Of a DNA stretch of 36,833 nucleotides, positions 16,749 to 24,087 are shown piece after piece. Numbering within the stretch: the stretch's first letter is position 1; each line of letters begins with the position of its first letter. This stretch comes from Kineosporiaceae bacterium. Lineage in GTDB: Bacteria > Actinomycetota > Actinomycetes > Actinomycetales > Kineosporiaceae. The stretch spans positions 1 through 36,833 of the forward strand of contig JAEUJN010000021.1 of the NCBI GenBank assembly GCA_016794595.1, in the 5' to 3' direction. A program made the position numbers and the translations under genes. Under the pieces are notes generated by a model, which had not been told where the DNA came from, did no database searches, and worked only from the letters and a program-made list of their open reading frames with translations.

Positions 16749-18833
16749 TCAGCGCCAGGTGGTCGGGATCTGGGCGGGCTTGCTGGTACTGGGTGTCACG
16801 GACTGGTGGGCCAGGGCGTAGGTCATCAGGTCACGGAACACCGGGGCTGCCACCTCGCCGCCGTAGTGGCCCCGCTGGGGGTTCTGCACGATCACCGCGA
16901 CCACCAGCGCGGGGTTCTCGGCCGGGGCCATCCCGATGAAGCTCGCGGTGTACCCGCTGTACCCGCCCTTGACCGCCCGCTGAGCGGTACCGGTCTTGCC
17001 GGCCACTCGGTAGCCGGGGACGGCGGCCTTGACCGCGGTGCCACCCTCGACCACGACGCCCTCCATCATCGCCCGCATGCTCTGGGCGGTGGCTGCGCTG
17101 AGCACCCGCACCGGGGCGGCGGTGGGCACGGTGCGGTACGTGCCGTCCGGGGCGGTGAACCCGGCCACCACCGACGGCGGCATCCGCACCCCGTCGTTGG
17201 CGATCGTGGAGAACACCTGAGCGGCCTGCAACGCGTTGACCGACAGGCCCTGCCCGAACAGCACGGTGTAGCGCTGCGAGCCGTTCCACTGCGCGGCCGG
17301 CGCGAGGATGCCTGCCGACTCGGGCAGCCCCACCCCTGTCTTGGCGCCGAGCCCGAAGGCCCGCATGTAGCGCTCCATTGTGGCCGGGGCCACCTTTTCG
17401 CCCAGCATGATGGTGCCGATGTTGCTGGACTTGGCCAGCACTCCCGCGGCGGTGAGCTGCTCGACCCCGTGCTCCTCGGCGTCCCGGAACCGGCGGTCGG
17501 CCCGCTCCAGGCGGTTGGGCACGGTGACCCGGGTGAGGGGGTCGACGACCTTCTCCTCGAGCGCCGCGGCCAAGGTGATCACCTTGGAGGTCGACCCGGG
17601 CTCGAACACGTCCGTCAGCGGGCGGTTCCCGCGCGCGGACTCGGGTGCCTTGCCGGGCTTGTTGGGGTCGAAGGTCGGTGCGGTGGCCAGGGCGAGCACC
17701 TGCCCGGTCCGCGGGTCCATGGCCACGATGCAGATGGACTCCGCCTGTACCGCCTCGGCCTGCGCGGCGGCCAGTTGCTGGGCCTTCCACTGCAGGTCTC
17801 GGTCGATGGTCAGGCGCACGCTGCCACCGTCGCGAGGGTCGACCTCGTCGGTGCTCCCGGTCGGGATCCGGGTGCCGTCCTTGGCCTGCTCGTACCGCAG
17901 CGAGCCGGACGTCCCGGCCAGGATGTCGTCGAACCCGCCCTCGACCCCGCCGTAGGCCTTGCCGTCGGCCGCCACGAAGCCGAGCACGTTGGCCGCCAGG
18001 TCGTTCGCCGGGTACACCCGGCGGCTGGCCTGCGGGGTGTCCACCCCGGTGATCTTCAGATCGAGCACCTGACGGGCGAGCTCGGGGGTGATGTTGCGGG
18101 TGAGGAACGCCCCCCGCGAGGTGCCGGTCAGCTTGGCGGTGATCTCGGCGACGGGCATCCGCAGGACCGGGGCGAGCTGCTGAGCGGCGCCCGCGATCCC
18201 TCCGTGCCGAGGTGCGGTGACCAGGGTCTGGTCCACCCGGACGTCGCGCCGGTCGACCGTGGTCGCGAGCACCGCACCCTGGGCATCGGTGATGTCCCCC
18301 CGACGCGCGGGCAGCTCGACCGTGACCTGACGAATGTCCAGCGCGGCGCTGGCCAGCGCGGAGGCGTCCAGGCCCTGCACCTGGATCAGGCGCCCGCCGA
18401 ACAGGCTGAGCACGAACAACATGACCAGCAGCCCGATGGTCATGCGCCGGTTGGGGTCGGCCGGTGGCCGCGGGGGCCGGGGCGGGCGCGGCGGGCCGGC
18501 CGGCCGGCGCACGCGCGGTGGCGGAGCCGAGCCGGCGGTGGATCTCGGGGCCCTCCCAGTGGACCTGGTGGTGGTGGACCTCGCGGTCGACCTGGTGGCG
18601 GGTTGAGCCGTGGTTCGGGGAGCGGGTCCGGTGGCGGTTCTGCCGGCGGAACCGGCGGGAGTGCGGGGGGTGGTGCGTGTGGCGGACCCGGCCGCCGTCC
18701 GGGGCTGGGTTCGCGGCTGGGTTCGGGGCTGGGTTCGGGGCTCGGCTGGTCGCCGATCGCCGCCACGGGCCCGAGCGGGCGCGCTCGGGCGCGCCGCCGT
18801 CCGGGACCGGGGCTCGACCTTGGTTCCTGCCAC
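16749..18833 (-). CDS. ftsI: FtsI (PBP3), septal peptidoglycan transpeptidase
   Basis: FtsI is a class B penicillin-binding protein that cross-links septal peptidoglycan. The protein has 694 residues. An unusually long cytoplasmic tail of about 130 residues, rich in Arg, Thr and Pro and containing RTQP repeats, precedes the single transmembrane helix ('MTIGLLVMLFVLSLFGGRLI'). The dimerisation (pedestal) domain starts with 'ARRGDITDAQGAVLA'. The transpeptidase domain carries the catalytic S414 in STSK (414-417), SSN at 469-471 and KTG at 613-615. The start is taken as GTG at 18833, two bases after the ftsL stop; the ribosome site is weak, so coupling to ftsL is likely. Confidence 0.95.
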   Translation of the reverse strand: MAGTKVEPRSRTAARPSAPARARGGDRRPAEPRTQPRTQPRTQPRTAAGSATRTTPRTPAGSAGRTATGPAPRTTAQPATRSTARSTTTRSTGRAPRSTAGSAPPPRVRRPAGPPRPPRPPRPPADPNRRMTIGLLVMLFVLSLFGGRLIQVQGLDASALASAALDIRQVTVELPARRGDITDAQGAVLATTVDRRDVRVDQTLVTAPRHGGIAGAAQQLAPVLRMPVAEITAKLTGTSRGAFLTRNITPELARQVLDLKITGVDTPQASRRVYPANDLAANVLGFVAADGKAYGGVEGGFDDILAGTSGSLRYEQAKDGTRIPTGSTDEVDPRDGGSVRLTIDRDLQWKAQQLAAAQAEAVQAESICIVAMDPRTGQVLALATAPTFDPNKPGKAPESARGNRPLTDVFEPGSTSKVITLAAALEEKVVDPLTRVTVPNRLERADRRFRDAEEHGVEQLTAAGVLAKSSNIGTIMLGEKVAPATMERYMRAFGLGAKTGVGLPESAGILAPAAQWNGSQRYTVLFGQGLSVNALQAAQVFSTIANDGVRMPPSVVAGFTAPDGTYRTVPTAAPVRVLSAATAQSMRAMMEGVVVEGGTAVKAAVPGYRVAGKTGTAQRAVKGGYSGYTASFIGMAPAENPALVVAVIVQNPQRGHYGGEVAAPVFRDLMTYALAHQSVTPSTSKPAQIPTTWR
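18703..18738 (-). repeat. Three 12-bp tandem units coding the RTQP repeat of FtsI
   Basis: Three near-identical units GGCTGGGTTCG(C/G), plus strand, lie head to tail and in frame with ftsI, producing the R-T-Q-P tetrapeptide repeat of its cytoplasmic tail. A degenerate fourth unit follows. Confidence 0.85.
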
Positions 18834-18835
18834 GA

Positions 18836-19576
18836 TCAGCCACCCGCCGCCGGGGTGGATGCGGTCCGTGGGGTCGCCGTGCCGGTCGTCTTCGCGGTCG
18901 TCTTGCCGGTCGTCTTCGTGGTCGTCTTGGTGGTCGTCTTGGTTGCGCTGGTGGCGGTCGTCTTGGTTGCGCTCGTGGTCCTCGGGGCAGGCTTCGTGGC
19001 CGCGGACCCCGTCGTCGTCGCGGCGTCGGCAGGCGCGGACGTCCCCGGGGTGGCGCCCGGCTTCGCTCCGGGGGACGGCGCGGACTTGCCCTGAGTGGAC
19101 GGCTGGGCGGAGGGCTGGGCGGAGGCCTGCGAGCCGTGTCGGCCATGGGGCACCACCGGTGCGGGCAACTCGGCAGCAGCCTTGGGCTCGCCCAGCACCG
19201 CACCGTCGCTGCGGCGCACCACGGCCACGTTGGGTGCCGGGACCATGCCCAGGGTGCGGGCCTGGGCCGCGAGGTTCTGCGGGGCCTGCACAGCGGCGAT
19301 CTCCTCCTGCAGGGCCTGACGCTGGTCGGCCAGTTCGAGGTTGCCCGCCCGCAGCCGACGCAGGTCGTAGGCCCCCCGGCTCAGCCCGACGGTGAGCACC
19401 AGCAGGCCCACCAGCCCCACGGCCAGCAGCCCCAGGCAGAGCGCGATCAGCCCTCCCCGCGAGCGCAGGTTCTCGGGGGTGGAGACCACGCGCAGCCGTG
19501 GCGCCGTCCGGACCGGACCTGTGGTCCGCGCCGGACTCGCCTGACGCGCCGTCCGGATCGCTCCCGCAGTGCTCAT
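18836..19576 (-). CDS. ftsL: FtsL-like septal protein with a long Thr/Lys-rich C-terminal tail
   Basis: Position between rsmH and ftsI and topology identify this as FtsL, the bitopic protein that links FtsQ to FtsW/FtsI. The protein has 246 residues. The N-terminus (1-41) is basic and cytoplasmic. One transmembrane helix spans about 42-65 ('[19 protein letters not shown]'). A short coiled coil follows at about 70-100 ('[19 protein letters not shown]'). '[19 protein letters not shown]' near 109-127 matches the end of the FtsL core. The last 110 residues are low complexity, Ala/Pro then Thr/Lys repeats, and would lie outside the membrane. FtsL sequences are poorly conserved, so context carries much of the call. 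The start ATG overlaps the rsmH stop as ATGA. Confidence 0.85.
   Translation of the reverse strand: MSTAGAIRTARQASPARTTGPVRTAPRLRVVSTPENLRSRGGLIALCLGLLAVGLVGLLVLTVGLSRGAYDLRRLRAGNLELADQRQALQEEIAAVQAPQNLAAQARTLGMVPAPNVAVVRRSDGAVLGEPKAAAELPAPVVPHGRHGSQASAQPSAQPSTQGKSAPSPGAKPGATPGTSAPADAATTTGSAATKPAPRTTSATKTTATSATKTTTKTTTKTTGKTTAKTTGTATPRTASTPAAGG
18884..18979 (-). repeat. Eight 12-bp tandem units coding the Thr/Lys tail of FtsL
   Basis: Six units of the type GGTCGTCTTNNN (plus strand) and two of the type TGCGCTNGTGGN alternate with an exact 12-base period. They are in frame with ftsL and encode KTTT-, KTTA- and ATSA-type tetrapeptides. Confidence 0.85.
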
Positions 19577-20697
19577 GCTGCATCCCCCTCGACATCACGC
19601 TCGACCGACCCGGCGGGATCGCCGGCCGATCGCGTTGCTCCCCTGGCCGATCCCCTGGCCGATCCCCGGGCTGATTCCCTGGCCGATCCCCTGGCTGATT
19701 CCCTGGCCATGCCGGGAGCCGGATGCCCGGTCGACCGCCGGCGCACCCGCTCGGCCGCGCGCAGGCGAACCGAGGCCGCCCGGGGGTTGGCGCCGGTCTC
19801 GGCCTCGTCCGCGGTCTCGGCGCCCCGGGTCAGCAGCCGCAGGACAGGAGCGTGCTCGGGCAACTCGACCGGCAGGTCGGGCGGTGCGGTGCTGCGCGCC
19901 TGCGGGGTCAGGACGCCCTTGACGATCCGATCCTCCAGCGAGTGGTAGGCCATCACCACGATCCGCCCGCCGACCGCGAGCGCCTCGACCGCGGCCGGCA
20001 CGGCGCGGCCGAGCACCTCGAGTTCGTGGTTGACCTCGATCCGCAAGGCCTGGAAGGTCCGCTTGGCCGGGTTGCCGCCGTGCCGGCGGGTGGCGGCCGG
20101 GATCGCCTGCCGGACGACGTCCACGAGCCGGGCGCTGGTGGTGAAGGGCTCCCGGGCGCGCTCGCGCACCACCAGCTCGGCGATCCGGCGGGCGAAGCGT
20201 TCCTCGCCGTACTCGCGCAGCACCCGCGACAGGTCGGCCGCCGGGTAGGTGTTGAGCACCTCGGCCGCAGTCGGCCCCGAGGAGGGATCCATGCGCATGT
20301 CGAGCGGGGCGTCCACCGCGTAGGAGAAGCCCCGGTCCACCTCGTCCAGTTGCAGCGAGGACACCCCGAGGTCCATCAGGACGCCGCGCACCTCGGTGTG
20401 GCCCAAGCGGTCCAGCACCTCGGGCAGCTCGTCGTAGACGGCGTGCACGAGGTGGGTCCGGCCCGCGAAGGCGGCCAGGCGGCGTCCGGCGAGGTCCAGC
20501 GCGGCAGGGTCACGGTCGAGACCCACCAGGACGGCGTGCGGGCACCGTTCGAGCAGGGCCTGGCTGTGCCCGCCCAGGCCCAGGGTGGCATCGACCAGCA
20601 CGCTGCCGGGCTCGTCCAGGGCAGGGGCCAGCAGGGTGACGCACCGCTCGAGCAACACCGGGACGTGCCGGTGCCGATCAGGCACGCCGTTGCTCAT
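19573..20697 (-). CDS. rsmH: RsmH (MraW), 16S rRNA C1402 N4-methyltransferase
   Basis: RsmH methylates N4 of C1402 in 16S rRNA using S-adenosylmethionine. The protein has 374 residues. Family motifs include '[13 protein letters not shown]' near residue 12, the SAM site '[17 protein letters not shown]', '[12 protein letters not shown]', '[24 protein letters not shown]'-type sequence, '[17 protein letters not shown]', '[14 protein letters not shown]' and '[11 protein letters not shown]'. After '[15 protein letters not shown]' the core ends, and about 45 residues of ARES/ARGS repeats plus an acidic end follow, beyond the usual length (about 310-340). The ATG at 20697 has GAGAGGG upstream and gives the typical start. 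It is preceded by a structured RNA (20742-20833). Confidence 0.95.
   Translation of the reverse strand: MSNGVPDRHRHVPVLLERCVTLLAPALDEPGSVLVDATLGLGGHSQALLERCPHAVLVGLDRDPAALDLAGRRLAAFAGRTHLVHAVYDELPEVLDRLGHTEVRGVLMDLGVSSLQLDEVDRGFSYAVDAPLDMRMDPSSGPTAAEVLNTYPAADLSRVLREYGEERFARRIAELVVRERAREPFTTSARLVDVVRQAIPAATRRHGGNPAKRTFQALRIEVNHELEVLGRAVPAAVEALAVGGRIVVMAYHSLEDRIVKGVLTPQARSTAPPDLPVELPEHAPVLRLLTRGAETADEAETGANPRAASVRLRAAERVRRRSTGHPAPGMARESARGSARESARGSARGSARGATRSAGDPAGSVERDVEGDAA
19649..19708 (-). repeat. Five 12-bp tandem units coding the ARES/ARGS tail of RsmH
   Basis: Five consecutive units of GAT(C/T)CCC(T/C)GGC(C/T) type (plus strand) lie in frame with rsmH and encode repeated A-R-(E/G)-S tetrapeptides near its C-terminus. 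Confidence 0.85.
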
Positions 20698-20741
20698 CTC
20701 GACCCTCTCGACCCTGGGACAGCCCCGACCCGGATGGACAG

Positions 20742-20833
20742 CGGCGGTCAGGTCTCCATCCGCTCCGACCGGGCGGCCTGACACCGGGGAAGGTGCGTCA
20801 GGACACCCCGGGCGGCTGGAGACCTCACCGCCG
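20742..20833 (-). ncRNA. Candidate mraW RNA motif (cis-regulatory hairpin) upstream of rsmH
   Basis: Arms at 817-833 and 742-758 of the 20-kb block (20817-20833 and 20742-20758) pair over 17 bp with a single mismatch, extended after a 1x1 loop by CCGC/GCGG. Inside, 20778-20801 folds as CTGA-CG(bulge)-CACC, loop TTCCCC, GGTG-TCAG. A long bulged hairpin capped by a C/U-rich CUUCCCC-type loop in the mraZ-rsmH gap of an actinobacterium fits the mraW RNA motif described from comparative genomics. The element ends 44 bases before the rsmH ATG. Mechanism is unknown; it may tune expression of rsmH and the downstream genes. The pairing is read directly; the family name rests on memory of the motif. 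Confidence 0.7.
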
Positions 20834-20840
20834 TTGCAGC

Positions 20841-20860
20841 CGCGAGCCAGTGGCTCACGG
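20841..20860 (-). promoter_or_regulatory. Palindrome between mraZ and the rsmH leader hairpin
   Basis: GAGCCA-G-TGGCTC at 20844-20856 is perfect, with flanking bases that extend the arms to nine pairs if one G-U is allowed. It lies about 8 bases before the mraW-type hairpin, 26 bases after the mraZ stop. It could be a DNA operator or an extra RNA hairpin. Confidence 0.4.
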
Positions 20861-20885
20861 ACGATGAAAGACAGCTGTGGTGCGC

Positions 20886-21317
20886 TCAGAAGATGCCCGG
20901 GATCACCTCCTGTTCCTGGTCGGCGAACGCCGACTCCTGGTCGGCCAGGTAGGTCTCCCATGCCGTGGCGTCCCAGATCTCGACCCGGTCACCGGCGCCG
21001 ATCACGGCGCAGTCCCGTTCCAAGCCGGCGTAGGTCCGCAGAACCGCGGGGACGGTGATCCGTCCCTGCCGGTCGAGCAACTCGTCGCTGGCCCCCGACA
21101 GGAACACGCGCAGGTAGTCGCGGGCCTGCTTGCTGGTCACCGGTGCCTGGCGCAACTGGCCGGCGATCCGGGTGAACTCGGCGACCGGGAAGACATACAG
21201 GCATCGCTCCTGCCCCCGGGTCACCACCACGCCGTCCTCCAGTTGCTCGCGGAACTTCGCCGGCAGGATCAGCCGGCCCTTGTCGTCCAGTCGGGGGTTG
21301 TGGGTGCCGAGGAACAC
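20886..21317 (-). CDS. mraZ: MraZ, transcriptional regulator of the dcw cluster
   Basis: MraZ is a ring-forming AbrB-like DNA-binding protein that represses its own operon by binding repeated TGGG-type boxes. The protein is 143 residues, exactly the typical length. It starts V(M)[18 protein letters not shown] and has the duplicated SpoVT/AbrB-like fold: first repeat '[17 protein letters not shown]' and second repeat '[19 protein letters not shown]', with '[12 protein letters not shown]' between. The GTG at 21317 gives the canonical N-terminus and has GGGGAGG eight bases upstream; earlier in-frame starts would add unrelated residues. Its promoter at 21373-21400 contains matching boxes, consistent with autoregulation. 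Confidence 0.95.
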   Translation of the reverse strand: MFLGTHNPRLDDKGRLILPAKFREQLEDGVVVTRGQERCLYVFPVAEFTRIAGQLRQAPVTSKQARDYLRVFLSGASDELLDRQGRITVPAVLRTYAGLERDCAVIGAGDRVEIWDATAWETYLADQESAFADQEQEVIPGIF

Positions 21318-21335
21318 GCGCCCCGCCTCCCCGGG

Positions 21336-21351
21336 CCCCACCAGGACCCAC
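21336..21351 (-). promoter_or_regulatory. Second pair of GTGGG boxes in the mraZ leader
   Basis: GTGGG (starting 21351) and GTGGGG (starting 21341) lie on the minus strand with a 10-base period, downstream of the promoter boxes and just upstream of the mraZ ribosome site. The TGGG-N6 spacing matches the E. coli-type MraZ site. In such GC-rich DNA, chance occurrence is possible. Confidence 0.35.
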
Positions 21352-21368
21352 CCCGACCATCCAGACGG

Positions 21369-21400
21369 CCCCACTCTACTCCACTTCCCCCCACGGTCAA
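21369..21400 (-). promoter_or_regulatory. mraZ (dcw) promoter overlapped by three 10-bp-spaced MraZ-type boxes
   Basis: On the minus strand TTGACC (21400-21395) and TAGAGT (21378-21373), 16 bases apart, form a plausible -35/-10. The spacer and -10 are filled by GTGGGG (21394-21389), GTGGAG (21384-21379) and GTGGGG (21374-21369), with an exact 10-base period. MraZ proteins recognise TGGGN repeats of this spacing in E. coli and related boxes in other phyla. Binding here would block RNA polymerase. The predicted start is about 50 bases before the mraZ GTG. Confidence 0.7.
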
Positions 21401-21788
21401 CGACAGGTGCCCTCCCCCCTCCCCCGGGCGCGTCGACGAATGTGCAGGTCATGGCCGTGATCCGCAGCCACAGGGGGACAGGCCCGGTGGTGTCGCGTCC
21501 CGACGACCGCACCTCGGCGGGTCTCGAATGCCGCCCCTTGGCTCACCCGAGTACCCCGGCAAACCACCGCACAACCGGGCGAAACTCCCCTCTTGACCCT
21601 GGCGCCGACCCGGTGGTGGGGGGAAGTGGGGAAGTGCCCGACCCGCGTTCCAGGGGCCCGCCGTCACCGTCCGGCCCCAGCTTGCGGTTCGGTGATCGCA
21701 CCGGCGGTGAGCCAGGTTCGGCCAGGCCTGCGACACTGACCCGGAACACTCGGCGCCACGGGGGTGTCCGTGGCAGGAGGAGGACCAG
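21401..21788. other. Divergent intergenic region between mraZ and moxR
   Basis: No credible gene is seen here. The mraZ side holds its promoter and boxes (described separately), the moxR side holds a second box pair and a GGAGG-type ribosome site. The 21400-21600 part is C-rich and otherwise featureless; a TTGACC at 21593-21598 (plus strand) has no good -10 at the right distance. Confidence 0.6.
21616..21631 (+). promoter_or_regulatory. MraZ-type box pair upstream of moxR
   Basis: GTGGGG at 21616-21621 and GTGGGG at 21626-21631 have the same 10-base period as the mraZ promoter boxes. Fourteen bases, GTGGGGGGAAGTGG, are identical to the mraZ promoter (21394-21381) but in the opposite orientation, about 160 bases before the moxR start. 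A shorter AAGTG follows at 21632-21636. This suggests, but does not prove, MraZ control of the moxR operon. Confidence 0.5.
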
Positions 21789-22769
21789 GTGACGATGACC
21801 AGCCCGGCCGGGGCGATGGCAGCTTCGATCGAGACGGCTCACCACGCCACGAGCCTGATTCGTCAGGCAGTCGAGCGCGTCATCGACGGCAAGCCGGACG
21901 TCGTCCGGCTCGCCGTGACGGTGTTGATCGGTGAGGGGCACCTGCTGCTCGAGGACGTCCCGGGCGTCGGCAAGACGATGCTGGCCAAGTCCCTGGCCCG
22001 CTCGATCGGCTGCTCGGTCCGCCGCATCCAGTTCACCCCGGACCTCATGCCCAGCGACGTCACGGGCGTGAGCATCTACAACTCCGAGCGCGGGGACTTC
22101 GAGTTCAAGCCCGGCGCGGTGTTCTCCAACGTGGTGGTCGGCGACGAGATCAACCGCGCCAGCCCGAAGACCCAGTCGGCGCTGCTGGAGTGCATGGAGG
22201 AACGCACCGTCACCGTCGACGGCACCACGTATCGCCTCCAGCCCCCGTTCATCGTGATCGCCACCCAGAACCCGATCGACATGGAGGGCACCTACCCGCT
22301 GCCCGAGGCACAGCGGGACCGGTTCATGGCCCGGCTGTCGATGGGTTACCCCTCGGCGCCGGCGGAACTGGAGATGCTCGACCGGCACGGGGCCAGCGAT
22401 CCCCTGGATACCCTGGCGCCGGTGGTCGACGCCGAGCTGGTGCGTCAACTGATCGCCACCGCGCGCGGGGTCTACGCCGCCGATGCGATCAAGGACTACG
22501 TGCTCGCGCTGGTCCGCTCCACGCGGACCTCACCGGACCTGCGCCTGGGCGCCTCCCCCCGCGCGGCCCTCCACCTGCTGCGGGCAGCCAAGGCCTTCGC
22601 GGTCACCGAGGGCCGCAACCACGTGCTGCCGGACGACGTCCAGGCCCTGCTCGTGCCGGTCCTGGCCCACCGGGTACTCCCCAGTCCGGACGCCGCCATC
22701 CAGGCCCGCACCCCGGAGGACGCGCTGGCCAGCTTGCTCACGACCGTGCCGGTCCCCCGGGCGCGGTGA
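21789..22769 (+). CDS. MoxR-type AAA+ ATPase
   Basis: MoxR ATPases are chaperone-like AAA+ proteins, usually encoded with DUF58 and transglutaminase or VWA partners and thought to help assemble or activate protein complexes. The protein has 326 residues. Walker A is GVGKT (59-63) within 'LLLEDVPGVGKTMLAKSLAR'. Walker B is 'VVVGDEINRA' with DE at 119-120. Sensor 1 is 'IATQNPIDMEGTYPLPEAQ', followed by the 'RFMARLSMGYP' region, and the lid domain has 'GASPRAALHLLRAAKAFA'. The GTG at 21789 has AGGAGGAGG five bases upstream; an ATG two codons later is an alternative. It is the first gene of a three-gene operon, four bases before the DUF58 gene. Confidence 0.94.
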   Translation: MTMTSPAGAMAASIETAHHATSLIRQAVERVIDGKPDVVRLAVTVLIGEGHLLLEDVPGVGKTMLAKSLARSIGCSVRRIQFTPDLMPSDVTGVSIYNSERGDFEFKPGAVFSNVVVGDEINRASPKTQSALLECMEERTVTVDGTTYRLQPPFIVIATQNPIDMEGTYPLPEAQRDRFMARLSMGYPSAPAELEMLDRHGASDPLDTLAPVVDAELVRQLIATARGVYAADAIKDYVLALVRSTRTSPDLRLGASPRAALHLLRAAKAFAVTEGRNHVLPDDVQALLVPVLAHRVLPSPDAAIQARTPEDALASLLTTVPVPRAR

Positions 22770-22773
22770 TCCG

Positions 22774-24087
22774 ATGCGGTGGATCCGGGCCGCCGCGAGC
22801 GGTCTGACCACGCGTGGCCGGTCGTTCCTGGCCGCAGGGCTGGCCGCGGCGGTCTCCGCGTTCGTCCTGGGGCAGAGCGACCTGCTGCGGATCGGCATCC
22901 TGTTGATCGCGCTGCCGGTCGCCTGCGCGGTCGTGATCGGCCGGGCACAACTGCGCCTGGCCCTGACCCGGACCATCAGCCCGGCCCAGGTCGTCTGCGG
23001 GACCCCCGCCAGGGTCCGGCTCGAGCTGGAGAACCTCACCCGCCTGGTCACCCGGGTGCTGTTGGCCGAGGACACGATCCCCTACCACCTCGGCCCGTCC
23101 CCTCGGTTCGTCCTCGCCCGGCTCCCCGGGGGACGGCGGGCCGCCGTCACCTACTCCCTGCTGTCCCACAACCGGGGTCGCTTCGAGATCGGCCCCCTGC
23201 GACTGCAGATGTCCGATCCCTTCGGGCTGTGCGAGGTCACCCGGGCGTTCACCGCCACCGACCCCCTGGTGGTGATCCCCCGGGTCTGGCCCCTGGCCGG
23301 GGCGCCGGTCGGCGGTCACTGGGGCGGCAGTGGTGAGGCGGTGCACGGGACGGCGGCCGCCAGCGGCGTCCACGACGTCGCCATCCGCGAGTACCGCCAC
23401 GGCGACGATCTGCGGCGGGTCCACTGGCGCTCCACCGCCCGTCGCGGCGAGCTGATGGTGCGCCGCGAGGAGCAGCCCCGCCAGATGCGGGCCACCGTGG
23501 TGCTGGACTGCCGGGCCTCGGCGCACCACGGCGAGGGTCCGGCCAGCAGCTTCGAGTGGGCGGTCAGCGCCGCGGCGTCGGCGGCGGTGCACCTGGACGG
23601 CCTGCGCTACGGCGTGCGGCTGCTCACCGACGACCCGAGCGTGTCCTGGACGTCGGCCAGCGGGCAGTCGAGCACCCTGGCCCTGCTGGAACGGCTGGCC
23701 CTGGTCGAGACCGGCGGGCCGGACACCCTGGCCGGGTCGGTCTCCGCCCTGCAGAGTTCCCGAGGGGACGGCCTGATCGTCGCCGTCCTGGGCGAGCTGG
23801 AGCCGGACGTCGCGCACGCGCTGGCCCAGGCCCGGCACCCGGGATCGAGCGCGGTGGCGATGGTGCTGGCCACCCGCCGGTGGGCGCCACGGCGTGCGGA
23901 ACCCTCGGAGGAGGACGACCAGCGCCGGCTGCGGGCAGCCGGAGTCCTGCGTTCGGCGGGATGGTCGGTGACCGAGGTCGACCCCTCTGACGCCGTCGCC
24001 GGGATCTGGCAGCTGCTGGTGGGGATGGGCGGCTCCGGCCCACGGACGGCGTCCGTGGGCGCCGCGGCGAGCGGAGGGCACCGATGA
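22774..24087 (+). CDS. DUF58 domain-containing membrane protein
   Basis: This 437-residue protein begins MRWIRAAASGLTTRGRSFLA. Two hydrophobic segments (about 16-32 and 36-54) anchor it. A beta-rich region follows ('SHNRGRFEIGPLRLQMSDPFGLCEVTR' type). Then comes the DUF58 signature 'REYRHGDDLRRVHWRSTARRGELMVR' split around residues 205-230, and a VWA-like fold with 'ATVVLDCRAS'. DUF58 proteins are the standard partners of MoxR ATPases; their biochemical role is not known. Four bases separate it from moxR, and its stop overlaps the next start as ATGA, so the three genes form one operon. Confidence 0.92.
   Translation: MRWIRAAASGLTTRGRSFLAAGLAAAVSAFVLGQSDLLRIGILLIALPVACAVVIGRAQLRLALTRTISPAQVVCGTPARVRLELENLTRLVTRVLLAEDTIPYHLGPSPRFVLARLPGGRRAAVTYSLLSHNRGRFEIGPLRLQMSDPFGLCEVTRAFTATDPLVVIPRVWPLAGAPVGGHWGGSGEAVHGTAAASGVHDVAIREYRHGDDLRRVHWRSTARRGELMVRREEQPRQMRATVVLDCRASAHHGEGPASSFEWAVSAAASAAVHLDGLRYGVRLLTDDPSVSWTSASGQSSTLALLERLALVETGGPDTLAGSVSALQSSRGDGLIVAVLGELEPDVAHALAQARHPGSSAVAMVLATRRWAPRRAEPSEEDDQRRLRAAGVLRSAGWSVTEVDPSDAVAGIWQLLVGMGGSGPRTASVGAAASGGHR

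Noticed and set aside
21678-21692. 15-base match to the 3' end of dnaE2 (29354-29368)
   Set aside because: CAGCTTGCGGTTCGG occurs at both places, but a single 15-base match in 37 kb of GC-rich DNA is compatible with chance and has no flanking similarity.
21449-21736. 95-residue minus-strand reading frame in the mraZ-moxR gap
   Set aside because: No ribosome site, no recognisable domain, and composition typical of random high-GC open frames; it also crosses the moxR-side operator.
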